The notes under the pieces are model-generated. The model ran no database searches. It was not told where the DNA came from and worked only from the letters and a program-made list of their open reading frames with translations. Source: Microbacterium murale (GTDB lineage: Bacteria; Actinomycetota; Actinomycetes; Actinomycetales; Microbacteriaceae). Taken from it: 64,000 bases of DNA. Positions 1 through 8,478 of the stretch are shown here, piece by piece (within the stretch, counting starts at the first letter, position 1; each line of letters begins with the position of its first letter). Made by a program: the position numbers and the translations under genes. The DNA is taken from NCBI RefSeq assembly GCF_030815955.1, contig NZ_JAUSXK010000001.1, positions 1,364,001 to 1,428,000 of the forward strand, given 5' to 3'.

Positions 1-751
1 GTTCCGCAGAGGTCGTCACGGAGCCGTGCTGACGTCCGCGGGTACGGCACTCTTGGAGCACGCCCGGTCGATCGTTGAGCTCACCGATCGGTTCGACGCC
101 AGGGCGAAGCGCATGTCGACCGGAGACGAAGGCCACTTGACCGTCGGATTCGGACTCTCGAGCATCACCGTCGCTCCCCGCGCGGTCGCGGCGTATCGTT
201 CGAGCTCTCCTGGCGTGTCGGTGCGCCTGGAGGACATGTCCTCGTCCGCGCAGATCGAGGGCGTGCGAAGCGGGGAGCTGGACATCGCCTTCGCGCGCAT
301 GCCCGTCCCGCAGGACCTGCGCGCCGTCTCCGTGCTCTCAGATCGGCTGGCGATCGCACATCCAGAGGCATGGGAGGCGCCGCCTGACGAGCCCTCACCC
401 GCCCGGTGGTTGCACGAGCATCCGCTCGTCCGACTGTCCTCTGGGCGCGGCCCCGGTCTGGCGGCCCAGGCAGCCCGCTATCTCGCCCATATCGGGGCTC
501 CGTCAGACACCATCCAGGAAGCTGACGACCTGCAGACCGTTCTCGCCCTCGTAGCCGCGGGGGTCGGAGCGGCGATCGTCCCGGAGAGCGCGCGCAACAT
601 CGCCCCGGCTCGCGTGTCGATGCACCGCCTCGACGGTGAGAGCGCGAGCTGGACGGTGGGCGTGGTCTGGCGCGCCGACAACGAGACGCCCGTAGTCCGA
701 TCCTTCCTCGACGAACTCGCCCGGATCTCCGACGGCGCATCGCGCACCTAG
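1..751 (+). CDS. LysR-family transcriptional regulator, 5' end outside the window
   Basis: The open frame is already running at base 2 and stops at 751. The first visible residues (LFRRGRHGAVLTSAGTALL, with the first base missing) match the end of the LysR winged-helix domain, where a TxAG motif is typical. About 200 residues of effector-binding domain follow, beginning near EGHLTVGFG and ending in LARISDG. LysR regulators bind DNA as tetramers and sense a small ligand in this domain. The target and ligand are unknown, because the helix-turn-helix and the divergent neighbour lie outside the window. An internal start at base 26 is possible on paper but would remove the DNA-binding domain, so I treat the gene as edge-truncated, not broken. 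Confidence 0.88.
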   Translation, partial: FRRGRHGAVLTSAGTALLEHARSIVELTDRFDARAKRMSTGDEGHLTVGFGLSSITVAPRAVAAYRSSSPGVSVRLEDMSSSAQIEGVRSGELDIAFARMPVPQDLRAVSVLSDRLAIAHPEAWEAPPDEPSPARWLHEHPLVRLSSGRGPGLAAQAARYLAHIGAPSDTIQEADDLQTVLALVAAGVGAAIVPESARNIAPARVSMHRLDGESASWTVGVVWRADNETPVVRSFLDELARISDGASRT

Positions 752-888
752 CGTGTATCCAACGTGCCCTCCGAGCGCCGCGTCGAGCGGCACTCCCGGC
801 CGGACGAATCGTGAGGTCCGACGTTCGAATTACCTGAGCGCAGATGACTCAGCGGCATGCGCGCCCAGACGCTGCCTGTTGCATTCGA

Positions 889-1824
889 TCAGTTCCATGA
901 CATGTTGATGAGGCGTTCGAACGTGGGATAGCCGCCGCACGCGAAGGCGTTCGCCATGGGTACGTTTCCGACATCGGTAGAGGCGCGGATGTGGTCTGCC
1001 CCTGCCCCGCCGAGAACCCGAGTTCCCTCGGAGAGGATGCCGTGGATGTAGCCCCTGCCGCGATGATCGGGGAGCACGCCGATGTAGGCGATGATCGGGT
1101 GGTACGAATTCCGGGCAGGGAACACGAAGCCGACCTCGTCTCCGTCCTCATTCACGGCCACGCGCCACCACTCGCGCGGGCTCGAGTACTTCTGGAATTC
1201 GCCCTCGTACTGTGACCTCGCAACCGCGCGCGCGTCGTCGCCGGCGAGCTCCTCCACGCTGTGCGCGTCGAGGGTCCCGGATAGGACGAGCGCAGTCAGA
1301 TCGAGCAGCTCGTCCTCAGAGCGGAACGGGCGAAACGACAACCGTGCGTCCGGCGGTGGGATAGGTGTGCCGGCCCGCCACTCCATACGGAGCCTCTCCA
1401 CCACGACGCGGGCACCAGAGGCCTCCATCACTTCGATGAGCATCTCTGTTTCGCGGCGGGAGTCGGGATGCTCTCGCCAGTCCGCCGACAGGTAACGGGC
1501 GAACTCCGGGGGGCTGTTCAGCGTTGTGATGACCTCTCCCCGAGCGGCCTCGAGCAGAGCGGCGGCGACTCGGCGCTGCTCGTCCTCAGAGAGCGTGATA
1601 TCGGTATCGAAGATGTCGAGTTGGGTGGGAGTGTCGCCACCGGGAGGACTCCACAGCGAGAGGCGACCCACGAGGCGTTCGTCCCGGGTCGCCAGCCACA
1701 TCCACTCTTCGCGCCGCCGGCCCTTTTCGAGGTCATCGGCGACCTCGTGATTGAGCACATACGGAAGGCTGAGGAACAGCCCGAGGTCGTCAGCACCGCG
1801 GTAATGGCGGATTTCAAAAGTCAT
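889..1824 (-). CDS. GNAT-family N-acetyltransferase, probable double-domain
   Basis: A 311-residue protein with the acetyl-CoA-binding signature of GNAT enzymes near the C-terminus (YIGVLPDHRGRGYIHGIL, an R-G-x-G-type pyrophosphate loop). The N-terminal half (MTFEIRHYRGADDL, with LVGRLSLWSPPGG) looks like a second, degenerate GNAT fold, so the protein resembles tandem-GNAT enzymes of actinobacteria. I start at the ATG at 1824 because a GAGGGG ribosome site precedes it; the frame stays open upstream to 2010 but that stretch does not look like protein. The substrate cannot be read from sequence. The gene stands alone, convergent with the LysR gene. Confidence 0.82.
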   Translation of the reverse strand: MTFEIRHYRGADDLGLFLSLPYVLNHEVADDLEKGRRREEWMWLATRDERLVGRLSLWSPPGGDTPTQLDIFDTDITLSEDEQRRVAAALLEAARGEVITTLNSPPEFARYLSADWREHPDSRRETEMLIEVMEASGARVVVERLRMEWRAGTPIPPPDARLSFRPFRSEDELLDLTALVLSGTLDAHSVEELAGDDARAVARSQYEGEFQKYSSPREWWRVAVNEDGDEVGFVFPARNSYHPIIAYIGVLPDHRGRGYIHGILSEGTRVLGGAGADHIRASTDVGNVPMANAFACGGYPTFERLINMSWN

Positions 1825-1918
1825 CGCGACCCCTCTTCGACAGCGATACCGGCACATCCGCCACTGTACGTTCGAGTCCGCCTCCGGCATAAATCGCTGG
1901 TCGCGTCCGGCCCGCGAA

Positions 1919-2698
1919 TCAACCAGCGATACGTGCCGCCACGATCCGGGCCGTCGCCGCAGGATCCATCCGGTGCCCCACCGACTCCGACACCTGCAGG
2001 AACTCGGCATGCGGCATCATCTCGGCAAGACGCGATGCCGCGGTCACGAGAATCGGCATCGTCTCGTCCCCGCACAGAATGGTCACCGGCATCCGCACTC
2101 CGAGCATCTCGGTGGACGGCGTCGACACGCGCCTGGTCACGAGGGTGTCGTAGATCGTCGACCTTCCGAGTCGTGAGATCTGGGCGAACGCCGGCGAGGC
2201 CCGGAACTGCTCGATGAACGATTCCGGCAGACCGACGGCCTCCCGCTGGAACAGCACGACGGCCTCTTCAGGATGTCCGTCGTCGACGAACGCCTGAAGG
2301 CGATCTTCGAGATCTTCCGCGGGGTCGCCCTCACCGAATCGGAACGGCGGCTCGGAGAGGAACAGGCGAGACATCGGCACACCTTCTCCCGCCGCGTACA
2401 GCGCGAGGATCGCCCCGGACGAATGTCCGATCACGGCGGCATCGGTGCCGGATGCAGCGACGACCGCCGCCAGGTCCTCCACCTCACGCTCCGGCGCGGC
2501 CAGCGCGCTGTCTCCGCTGTCGCCGCGGGCACGACGGTCGTAGGTGATCGTCCGCAGTCCCGCTTCGGCGAAGGCGTGCGCAACCTCTGTGGCATCACGA
2601 GCGGTCGACAGAGCGCCGTTCACGATGACGACGGTCGGGCCCGCACCGACCTCGTGCATCGCGATGAGAGTTCCGTCTGCAGAGGTGGCGTGATCCAT
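1919..2698 (-). CDS. alpha/beta hydrolase
   Basis: A 259-residue single-domain alpha/beta hydrolase. Visible features are the nucleophile elbow GHSSG with Ser93, the conserved strand/loop DRRARGDSG at residues 54-62, a probable acid residue in ILCGDETMP around residue 210, and the catalytic His in SVGHRMDP near residue 242. Length is usual for small esterase or haloperoxidase-like hydrolases. No signal peptide is seen, so it should be cytoplasmic. It lies upstream of the GNAT gene on the same strand with about 95 bases between them. The substrate is unknown. Confidence 0.85.
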   Translation of the reverse strand: MDHATSADGTLIAMHEVGAGPTVVIVNGALSTARDATEVAHAFAEAGLRTITYDRRARGDSGDSALAAPEREVEDLAAVVAASGTDAAVIGHSSGAILALYAAGEGVPMSRLFLSEPPFRFGEGDPAEDLEDRLQAFVDDGHPEEAVVLFQREAVGLPESFIEQFRASPAFAQISRLGRSTIYDTLVTRRVSTPSTEMLGVRMPVTILCGDETMPILVTAASRLAEMMPHAEFLQVSESVGHRMDPAATARIVAARIAG

Positions 2699-2870
2699 TC
2701 TTCAAGGCAACACCCGCACTGCGGGCGCGTCAAGATTCTCCAGCAATCTCGCCGCCGATCCTGATAGACCCGACCACCTCCGCCACGCTCGCGATCGACG
2801 CAATCGCGACGCTCTATCCGACTAGGTTGGGGGTTCGTGGACACGAGAGCTTGTGACGGATGGGGCAGAC

Positions 2871-3221
2871 ATGACTGATGAGCAGGCCGGCCCGGTGCCA
2901 GGGCAGCACGCGTTCTCCACAACCGACTGGGACGCCATCGCTCCGACCGTTCACCCAGGCGAATCAGGGAAGGCGCTCTGGCGCACCAAGACCATCGGAG
3001 CACTGCGCCTGCGCAAGGTGGAGTACACGCCCCGCTATCTGGCCGATCATTGGTGCTCGCGCGGGCACGTGCTGCTCGTATTGAACGGCGAGTTGCATAC
3101 AGAGCTCGATGACGGCCGGGTCGTGACACTTCACGCCGGCCAGAGCTACGAAGTCGCGAACGACCAGGAAGCACATCGATCATCGACGACGACGGGCGCG
3201 ACGCTCTTCATCGTCGATTGA
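2871..3221 (+). CDS. small cupin protein with DHCW-type motif
   Basis: A 116-residue single-domain cupin. The motif YLADHWCSRGHVLLVLNGEL resembles the DHCW family of small cupins; it is followed by the second cupin motif LHAGQSYEVANDQEAHRSS. Histidines in both motifs could bind a metal. I chose the ATG at 2871 because GGGG lies 5-8 bases upstream; a GTG at 2853 in frame is less well placed. Function is not known for this family beyond the beta-barrel fold. It is transcribed towards the quinone oxidoreductase gene but is separated from it by a strong promoter. Confidence 0.75.
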   Translation: MTDEQAGPVPGQHAFSTTDWDAIAPTVHPGESGKALWRTKTIGALRLRKVEYTPRYLADHWCSRGHVLLVLNGELHTELDDGRVVTLHAGQSYEVANDQEAHRSSTTTGATLFIVD

Positions 3222-3276
3222 CGGCGCCTCACACTTCCCGTCCCACTGACACTCGCGGTGGGAGCAAGGCGGCGGC

Positions 3277-3305
3277 TTGACTTCGTTTCTGAGTACGCTC
3301 ATAAT
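3277..3305 (+). promoter_or_regulatory. sigma-70-type promoter of the quinone oxidoreductase gene
   Basis: TTGACT at 3277-3282 and CATAAT at 3300-3305 are separated by exactly 17 bases. This is an unusually good housekeeping promoter match for a genome this rich in GC. The predicted transcript start lies about 25 bases before the gene start. Confidence 0.7.
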
Positions 3306-3309
3306 TGAG
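3298..3309 (+). promoter_or_regulatory. candidate TetR operator overlapping the -10 box
   Basis: CTCATAATTGAG is an inverted repeat (CTCA-N4-TGAG) covering the -10 element. A TGAG-TACG-CTCA repeat adjoins it at 3290-3301. The reverse complement CTCAATTATGAG differs by one base from CTCAGTTATGAG at 6448-6459, upstream of the TetR gene at 5805-6416. This suggests that the regulator also represses this promoter. Confidence 0.55.
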
Positions 3310-3338
3310 TGCAACCGGAACGAGTTCGAGGAGATGGA

Positions 3339-4337
3339 ATGATGCGCGCATTCGTGTTCGACAAGTACAAGGAGGTCGTCCACGAGGCGGACGTGCCGGA
3401 GCCGGTCGTGGGTGACCGCGACGTCTTGGTACGAGTGGATGCCGCCGGCGTGAACCAACTGGATGAGAAGATCCGCGAAGGGGAATTCAAGGCGATCCTG
3501 CCGTACAAGACTCCCCTGGTACTCGGACACGACCTCGCCGGAACCGTCATCCGCACCGGGTCGAAGGTGCAGGGCTTCACGCCCGGCGATCGCGTCTTCG
3601 GTCGGCCGCGCGACGGGCGGATCGGAACGTTCGCCGAGCGCATCGCCATCGACGAGACCGACCTCGCCCTGGCGCCGACCTCGATCAGCCCGGTGGAGGC
3701 CGCGTCCTTGCCGCTGGTCGCGCTGACCGCATGGCAGGCGCTCGTCGTCCGGGGCAAGGTACAACAAGGTCAGAAGGTACTCATCCACGCAGGTGCCGGC
3801 GGCGTGGGATCGATCACGATCCAGCTCGCCAAGCACCTCGGAGCGTACGTCGCCACAACCGCTTCCGGCAAGAACGCGGACTTCGTCCGCGACCTGGGCG
3901 CGGACGTGGTGATCGACTACCGCAGCCAGGACTTCGAGAAGGAGCTCTCCGGCTACGACCTGGTGCTGGACAGTCTCGGCGGTGCGAACCTCGAGAAGTC
4001 GCTGCGTATCCTGCGTCCTGGCGGCACGGCGATCGGGATCTCCGGCCCGCCCGACCCTGCATTCGCGAAGAAGGCCGGCATGAACCCGGTGCTGCGACTG
4101 GCGGTCACCGCATTGAGCGGCAAGATCCGCCGACAGGCGAAAAAGCTCGGAGTGACCTACGAGTTCCTCTTCATGAGCGCGAACGGACACCAGCTCCGCA
4201 AGATCGCGGCCCTCGTCGAGGATGGCACCCTCCGCCCGGTGGTCGGCAAGACGTTCACGTTCGACGAGACCCCGGATGCCCTCGATTCCCTGGCCAAGGG
4301 CGGCATCAACGGCAAGACCGTCATCACCGGCGCCTGA
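3339..4337 (+). CDS. NADP-dependent zinc-free alcohol dehydrogenase / quinone oxidoreductase
   Basis: A 332-residue medium-chain dehydrogenase/reductase. The GroES-like N-terminal half contains PLVLGHDLAGTVIRTGSKV. The Rossmann half has the nucleotide motif AGAGGVG at residues 151-157 and ends KTFTFDETPDALDSLAKGG, typical of quinone oxidoreductases. The zinc-ligand cysteines and histidine of true alcohol dehydrogenases are missing. It would reduce quinones or alpha,beta-unsaturated carbonyls with NADPH. Two ATG codons (3339 and 3342) follow a GAGGAG-like site; either may start. The hydrolase gene follows after 25 bases, so they likely form one operon under the promoter at 3277. Confidence 0.88.
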   Translation: MMRAFVFDKYKEVVHEADVPEPVVGDRDVLVRVDAAGVNQLDEKIREGEFKAILPYKTPLVLGHDLAGTVIRTGSKVQGFTPGDRVFGRPRDGRIGTFAERIAIDETDLALAPTSISPVEAASLPLVALTAWQALVVRGKVQQGQKVLIHAGAGGVGSITIQLAKHLGAYVATTASGKNADFVRDLGADVVIDYRSQDFEKELSGYDLVLDSLGGANLEKSLRILRPGGTAIGISGPPDPAFAKKAGMNPVLRLAVTALSGKIRRQAKKLGVTYEFLFMSANGHQLRKIAALVEDGTLRPVVGKTFTFDETPDALDSLAKGGINGKTVITGA

Positions 4338-4362
4338 CACGAACCACGAAGGAGTCACCATC

Positions 4363-5220
4363 ATGAACGCCACCCACGAGCCGGTCATCGCCTCATACGC
4401 GAAGGCCCCGGCCAAGACCATCGCCGCCGCCGGCATCGACTTCGCCTACCGCGAGCTCGGGCCGAAGGGCGATATCCCGGTCGTCTTCTTCGTGCACCTC
4501 GCCGCGACCCTCGACAACTGGGACCCGCGCATCATCGACGCCATCGCGAGCACACGCCACGTGATCACGTTCGATCAGCGCGGCGTCGGAGGATCCTCCG
4601 GCACCGTACCCGATACTCTGGAGGCGGCCGCAGACGACGCTTACTCCTTCATCACAGCCCTCGGCTTCGACAAGATCGACGTCTTCTCCTTCTCCATGGG
4701 AGGGATGATCGCGCAGGATCTCGTCGTCAAGCATCCGCATCTGGTCCGCAAGCTCGTGCTGACCGGCACCGGCCCGCGCGGTGGGAAAGACATGGACAAG
4801 GTCGTGGCCGTCACATACTGGGACATCCTCCGTTCTGTGGTCGCACGTTCGGATCCGAAGGAGTTCCTCTTCTTCAACCGCGACAGGGCGGGCAAGCAGG
4901 CAGGCAAGGCGTTCGTGGAACGGCTCAAGGAACGGACCATCGACCGCGATGCACCGATCGGCAACAAGGCGTTCGGCACTCAGCTGAAGGCCATCCAGCG
5001 GTACGGCCGCTCTGCGTCGTCCGACCTTTCGATCATCACCCAGCCGACGCTGATCGCCAACGGGGACAACGACCGCATGGTTCCTTCGATCCTCTCGTCC
5101 GACCTGCACCGGCGCATCAAGGACTCCGAGCTGATCATCTACCCGAACTCAGGCCACGGCGGCATCTTCCAGTACTGGGAGGAGTTCGCTCCGGTCGCCG
5201 CGAAGTTCCTCGCCCCGTGA
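4363..5220 (+). CDS. alpha/beta hydrolase
   Basis: A 285-residue alpha/beta hydrolase with nucleophile elbow FSFSMGG (Ser111), the loop FDQRGVGGSSG around residues 70-80, a likely catalytic acid in NGDNDRMV, and His265 in NSGHGGIFQ. I start at ATG 4363 behind GAAGGAG at 4348-4354. It follows the oxidoreductase with a short gap and is probably co-transcribed. The pair could act on an unsaturated carbonyl or ester compound, but no substrate can be assigned. No signal peptide is seen. Confidence 0.87.
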   Translation: MNATHEPVIASYAKAPAKTIAAAGIDFAYRELGPKGDIPVVFFVHLAATLDNWDPRIIDAIASTRHVITFDQRGVGGSSGTVPDTLEAAADDAYSFITALGFDKIDVFSFSMGGMIAQDLVVKHPHLVRKLVLTGTGPRGGKDMDKVVAVTYWDILRSVVARSDPKEFLFFNRDRAGKQAGKAFVERLKERTIDRDAPIGNKAFGTQLKAIQRYGRSASSDLSIITQPTLIANGDNDRMVPSILSSDLHRRIKDSELIIYPNSGHGGIFQYWEEFAPVAAKFLAP

Positions 5221-5283
5221 CCTGCGGGGGCCACCGCTGACCGCAAGAAGGACGAGGTTCGACGCGCCGCGACGCGGCCATGC

Positions 5284-5808
5284 CTACGAGGCAGCGTCCA
5301 GCTGGATGATCAGACAGGTGCTGGATGCTGTCGCAAGCACGCGACCTTCACTGTCACGGATGTCGGCTTCGGCGAACGAGGCGCTGCGTCCGCGGCGAGT
5401 CACCCATCCGTGCGCTGTCACCTGTCCGGTGTCGGCGGTGATCGGGCGGAGGAACGACACCTTGATCTCGAGGCTCGTGTAGCCGACGCCGGCGGGCAGC
5501 GTCGTGTGCACGGCGCATCCGCACACCGAATCGAGCACGGTGGCGAAGAACCCGCCGTGCACCGAGCCGATCGGGTTGTAGTGCGACTCGTCGGGCACCG
5601 CCGTCATCACGACATCCCCGTCATCGATCGTGACGAAGTCGAGGCCGATGTGGCTGCTGATCGGCGGCGGCGGGGTGTCACCTGCCGCGACTGCGCGCAA
5701 CTGCTCCAGCCCTGTGCGGGCGAACAGGGCTCGTTTGTCGCGCCCAGGCACTTCGTAGTGGAGAGTGCGCGAGCGGGTCGACGGAGCGCCCAGGTTCTGA
5801 TTCGTCAT
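5284..5808 (-). CDS. PaaI-type hotdog-fold thioesterase
   Basis: A 174-residue hotdog-fold protein. The motif NPIGSVHGGFFATVLDSV, around residues 78-95, carries the HGG signature and acidic residue of PaaI/YdiI-type acyl-CoA thioesterases. The strand YTSLEIKVSFLRPI follows as expected. It should hydrolyse acyl- or aryl-CoA thioesters in the cytoplasm. Its ATG overlaps the stop codon of the upstream TetR gene by four bases, so the two are translationally coupled. It converges on the alpha/beta hydrolase gene. Confidence 0.85.
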   Translation of the reverse strand: MTNQNLGAPSTRSRTLHYEVPGRDKRALFARTGLEQLRAVAAGDTPPPPISSHIGLDFVTIDDGDVVMTAVPDESHYNPIGSVHGGFFATVLDSVCGCAVHTTLPAGVGYTSLEIKVSFLRPITADTGQVTAHGWVTRRGRSASFAEADIRDSEGRVLATASSTCLIIQLDAAS

Positions 5809-6416
5809 GAGCGTCCTGAGGGAAGAATCGCGGCGACCTGCGAGCGGATGCTCGCAAGGATCTCCTGGTTGCTCGAGCCGGCATTCACGCTCGCGGCCAT
5901 CTCCAGGAACATGATCGCCGAGACCACCCGCGCGATCGTCGACGCCGCGGGCGCGTCGAGCCCCGCCCGATCGATCAGCGTGGCCGCAATGGCCGCCTCG
6001 GTCTGCCCCACGATGGACAGCGCTTCGGCGTGATGCGGCTCGCTCGGGTCGCCGAAGACCATCTCACGAAGATACGTGCGCCCGTTGTCGACCTGAGTGC
6101 GGTTGCATTCGACGACCGGTGCGACCAGCGCCAGAACTCCGGCGAGCACATCCGGTGCATCAGCCGCCGCGGAGCGGCCTCGTTCCAGCGCGGTGGCATA
6201 GCGGGCATTCTGCACCAGCAGCAACAGCTCACCCTTGGTCTTCGCATACAGGAACAGCGTGCCGGTGCCGATGTCCGCAGCATCCGCTATCTGCTGAGTG
6301 GTGACATCATCGACGCCATGCTTGGCGAAGAGCTCTGTCGCGGCTGCGGTGATGCGGTCGAGCTTGGCCTGCTTGTTCCGCTCGCGTCGCCCGAGCTGCT
6401 GTGACGCCACCTGCAT
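5805..6416 (-). CDS. TetR/AcrR-family transcriptional regulator
   Basis: A 203-residue regulator with a TetR helix-turn-helix near the N-terminus (RITAAATELFAKHGVDDVTTQQIADAADIGTGTLFLYAKTK region) and a helical ligand domain. I chose ATG 6416, which has AGGAGG 6-10 bases upstream; an upstream ATG at 6440 lacks a site and would lie close to the operator. It is coupled to the thioesterase and divergent from a short-chain dehydrogenase. Matching inverted repeats at 6448 and 3298 suggest that it represses itself, perhaps the dehydrogenase, and the oxidoreductase-hydrolase operon. Confidence 0.85.
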   Translation of the reverse strand: MQVASQQLGRRERNKQAKLDRITAAATELFAKHGVDDVTTQQIADAADIGTGTLFLYAKTKGELLLLVQNARYATALERGRSAAADAPDVLAGVLALVAPVVECNRTQVDNGRTYLREMVFGDPSEPHHAEALSIVGQTEAAIAATLIDRAGLDAPAASTIARVVSAIMFLEMAASVNAGSSNQEILASIRSQVAAILPSGRS

Positions 6417-6447
6417 TTTGCTCCTCCTGGAATAACTCATGACTGGC

Positions 6448-6459
6448 CTCAGTTATGAG
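6448..6459 (-). promoter_or_regulatory. candidate TetR operator between the TetR and dehydrogenase genes
   Basis: CTCAGTTATGAG is an inverted repeat (CTCA-N4-TGAG). On the minus strand it reads CTCATAACTGAG, with CATAAC in the same register as the CATAAT -10 box at 3300. That would place a -10 element 36 bases before the TetR start codon, close to the 34 bases seen at the other site. No good -35 is visible. Confidence 0.5.
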
Positions 6460-6582
6460 TGTAGTCAATGTCGCATGAGACTCGAACGTGGCTCTGCTCA
6501 TTCTTCCATGCGGGTGCGAGACGACGAGGCCCGCGCCCGAGGCATTGACAGCCAACAGATCACGACCAGAAAGAAGCCCATC

Positions 6583-7296
6583 ATGACTTCATTGAACGGC
6601 GCCATCGTCCTCATCACCGGAGCGAACGGGGGAATCGGGGCGCACTTCGTCCGCGAGGCGCTCGCCCGCGGCGCAGCAAAGGTATACGCCACCGCCCGCA
6701 CCCCGCGCGAGTGGGACGACGAGCGCATCGTGCCACTCGCCCTCGACGTGACGGACTCGGCATCCATCCGTGCTGCCGTCGAGGCCGCACCCGACGTGAC
6801 GATACTGATCAACAACGCGGGCGCATCAGTGTCGACTCCCGGCATCCTCACCCACTCCGACGAGGAGATCCGCCGGAACGTCGAGACGAACTTCCTCGGT
6901 CCGCTGTTCCTGACCCGCGCCTTCGCTCCCGTGCTCACGGCGAACGACGGCGAGAAGGCGATCATCGACATCCATTCGGCGCTGGCCTGGTACGCCACCG
7001 CCGGCATCTACTCCGCGACCAAGGCCGCCCTGTGGTCCGCGACGAACTCCCTTCGCCTCGAGCTCCAGCCCCTCGGCGTCCAGGTCGTAGGTGTGCACGT
7101 CGGTTGGGTCGACACCGCCATGGCCGCGCACACCACCGACCCGAAGCTCGACCCCGCCGTGCTCGTCACCAAGGTGCTCGACGCCACTGAGGCGGGCGAG
7201 TACGAAGTGCTCGCGGATGACACCTCCGTGAACGTCAGGGCCGCGCTCTCGGCACCGCTCGAGGCGCTCTACCCCCAGCTCGCCACGACGAAGTAG
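6583..7296 (+). CDS. short-chain dehydrogenase/reductase
   Basis: A 237-residue classical SDR. The cofactor motif is ITGANGGIG near the start, NNAG appears at about residue 75, and the catalytic serine, tyrosine and lysine lie in DIHSALAWYATAGIYSATKAAL. The start ATG at 6583 fits the family N-terminus exactly, although the ribosome site is weak. It is divergent from the TetR gene, which may control it. The substrate is unknown. Confidence 0.86.
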   Translation: MTSLNGAIVLITGANGGIGAHFVREALARGAAKVYATARTPREWDDERIVPLALDVTDSASIRAAVEAAPDVTILINNAGASVSTPGILTHSDEEIRRNVETNFLGPLFLTRAFAPVLTANDGEKAIIDIHSALAWYATAGIYSATKAALWSATNSLRLELQPLGVQVVGVHVGWVDTAMAAHTTDPKLDPAVLVTKVLDATEAGEYEVLADDTSVNVRAALSAPLEALYPQLATTK

Positions 7297-7321
7297 ACCG
7301 ACGACGCAGCACTGGGTGCGA

Positions 7322-8440
7322 CTACCCCGAGGAGTCAAGACCTGCGAAGAAGGTACGGATGTCATCGGCAAGATCTTCGGTCGCCTCGATGGCAGCGAAG
7401 TGTCCGCCCCGCGCGAAGACGGTGTACCGCTGAAGGTTGTGCGTACGCTCCGCCCATTCGCGGGGCGGATACTGCAGATCGGCGGGGAACAGCCCCAGCG
7501 CGGTCGGGACCGTCACGTAATCGTGTGGCGGGTACACGTCGTAGTAGGGACGCAACGAGGTGCCGATCGTGTTGGTGAACCAGTAGAGGCTCGCCTGCGT
7601 GAGGAGAAAGTCATCGTCGATGGGACGAGGGGAAGCACGCCGATCGCTCCACCCCCGGTACTTTTCGAGGATCCAGCTCAGCAGCCCCACCGGAGAGTCC
7701 GAGAGCGCGAACGCAAGCGTCATCGGGCGCGTGCGGTGCTGGTGCATGTACGAGCCCTCCACGTCGAGCCAGGTCGCGACCCGCGCCCTGTGCGCACGCT
7801 CGTCTGCAGTGAGCGTCGACTCGTCCAGTTCCTGCGGCACCCCCACGGAAAGGATGTGAACACCTCGAACCGATTCGGGATGAGCCGCCGCGAGGCGCGA
7901 CGTGATTCCTGCACCGAGATCACCCCCGTGCGCGAAGAAGCGCGTGGCGCCGAGCGCGGCCATGACGCGATGCCACACCTCATGGGTGGGTACGCGCGGC
8001 GGCGACGAGTCGGGCTGATCGGAGAAGGTGAAGCCGGGCAACGAAGGAACGATGACGGTGAATCCCAGGGCTCCGCTGAGACCGAAATCCTCCGGTCTGG
8101 AAAGTCGACGTGCCAGATTCACCAGCTCATACGCGGTGCTCGGCCAGCCATTGGTCAGAAGCAACCAGGGCGCCGTCGGCTCACTCGCGTCGAACCTCAG
8201 ATAGTGCACCTGCTGACCGTCGATACTGACCGTATTGGACGGAAGCGCATTGATCTCGGCTTCCACGGCCCGCCAGTCGAAACCATCCGCCCAGTAATCG
8301 GCGAGGCGGCGAAGTTCTCGAACGTCCGTTCCGGCGGCCCAGGGATCAGTGGGCCACGGCCGCGGCCAACGGTTAGCCCGCAGTCGAGCGCGCAGCTCCC
8401 GTAGGTCGTGTTCGGAGACTGAGATCAGCGGCGATTGCAT
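7322..8440 (-). CDS. microsomal-type epoxide hydrolase
   Basis: A 372-residue epoxide hydrolase with the characteristic N-terminal EHN region (DLRELRARLRANRWP) followed by an alpha/beta hydrolase domain. The oxyanion-hole motif is NGWPST (residues 97-102, usually HGWP). The nucleophile is Asp174 in AHGGDLGAG, and the catalytic His347 lies in ARGGHFAAIE. It opens epoxides to diols through an aspartyl-ester intermediate. It lies 38 bases after the TetR gene on the same strand and is likely co-transcribed with it. A GGAG site precedes ATG 8440. It converges with the dehydrogenase gene. Confidence 0.88.
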   Translation of the reverse strand: MQSPLISVSEHDLRELRARLRANRWPRPWPTDPWAAGTDVRELRRLADYWADGFDWRAVEAEINALPSNTVSIDGQQVHYLRFDASEPTAPWLLLTNGWPSTAYELVNLARRLSRPEDFGLSGALGFTVIVPSLPGFTFSDQPDSSPPRVPTHEVWHRVMAALGATRFFAHGGDLGAGITSRLAAAHPESVRGVHILSVGVPQELDESTLTADERAHRARVATWLDVEGSYMHQHRTRPMTLAFALSDSPVGLLSWILEKYRGWSDRRASPRPIDDDFLLTQASLYWFTNTIGTSLRPYYDVYPPHDYVTVPTALGLFPADLQYPPREWAERTHNLQRYTVFARGGHFAAIEATEDLADDIRTFFAGLDSSG

Positions 8441-8478
8441 GCGGTGCTCCGTTTCGAATGTCCCCGGAATGTCGGTTT

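Noticed and set aside
3241..3263. Hairpin TCCCAC/GTGGGA after the cupin gene
   Set aside because: The six-pair stem with an 11-base loop and no T-tract is too weak to call.
3180..4436. Open frame of 418 codons on the minus strand
   Set aside because: It is a shadow of the quinone oxidoreductase gene, which has full family motifs, a promoter and a ribosome site.
6545..6550. TTGACA upstream of the SDR gene as a -35 box
   Set aside because: No -10-like hexamer lies 16-18 bases downstream, and the position is too close to the start codon.
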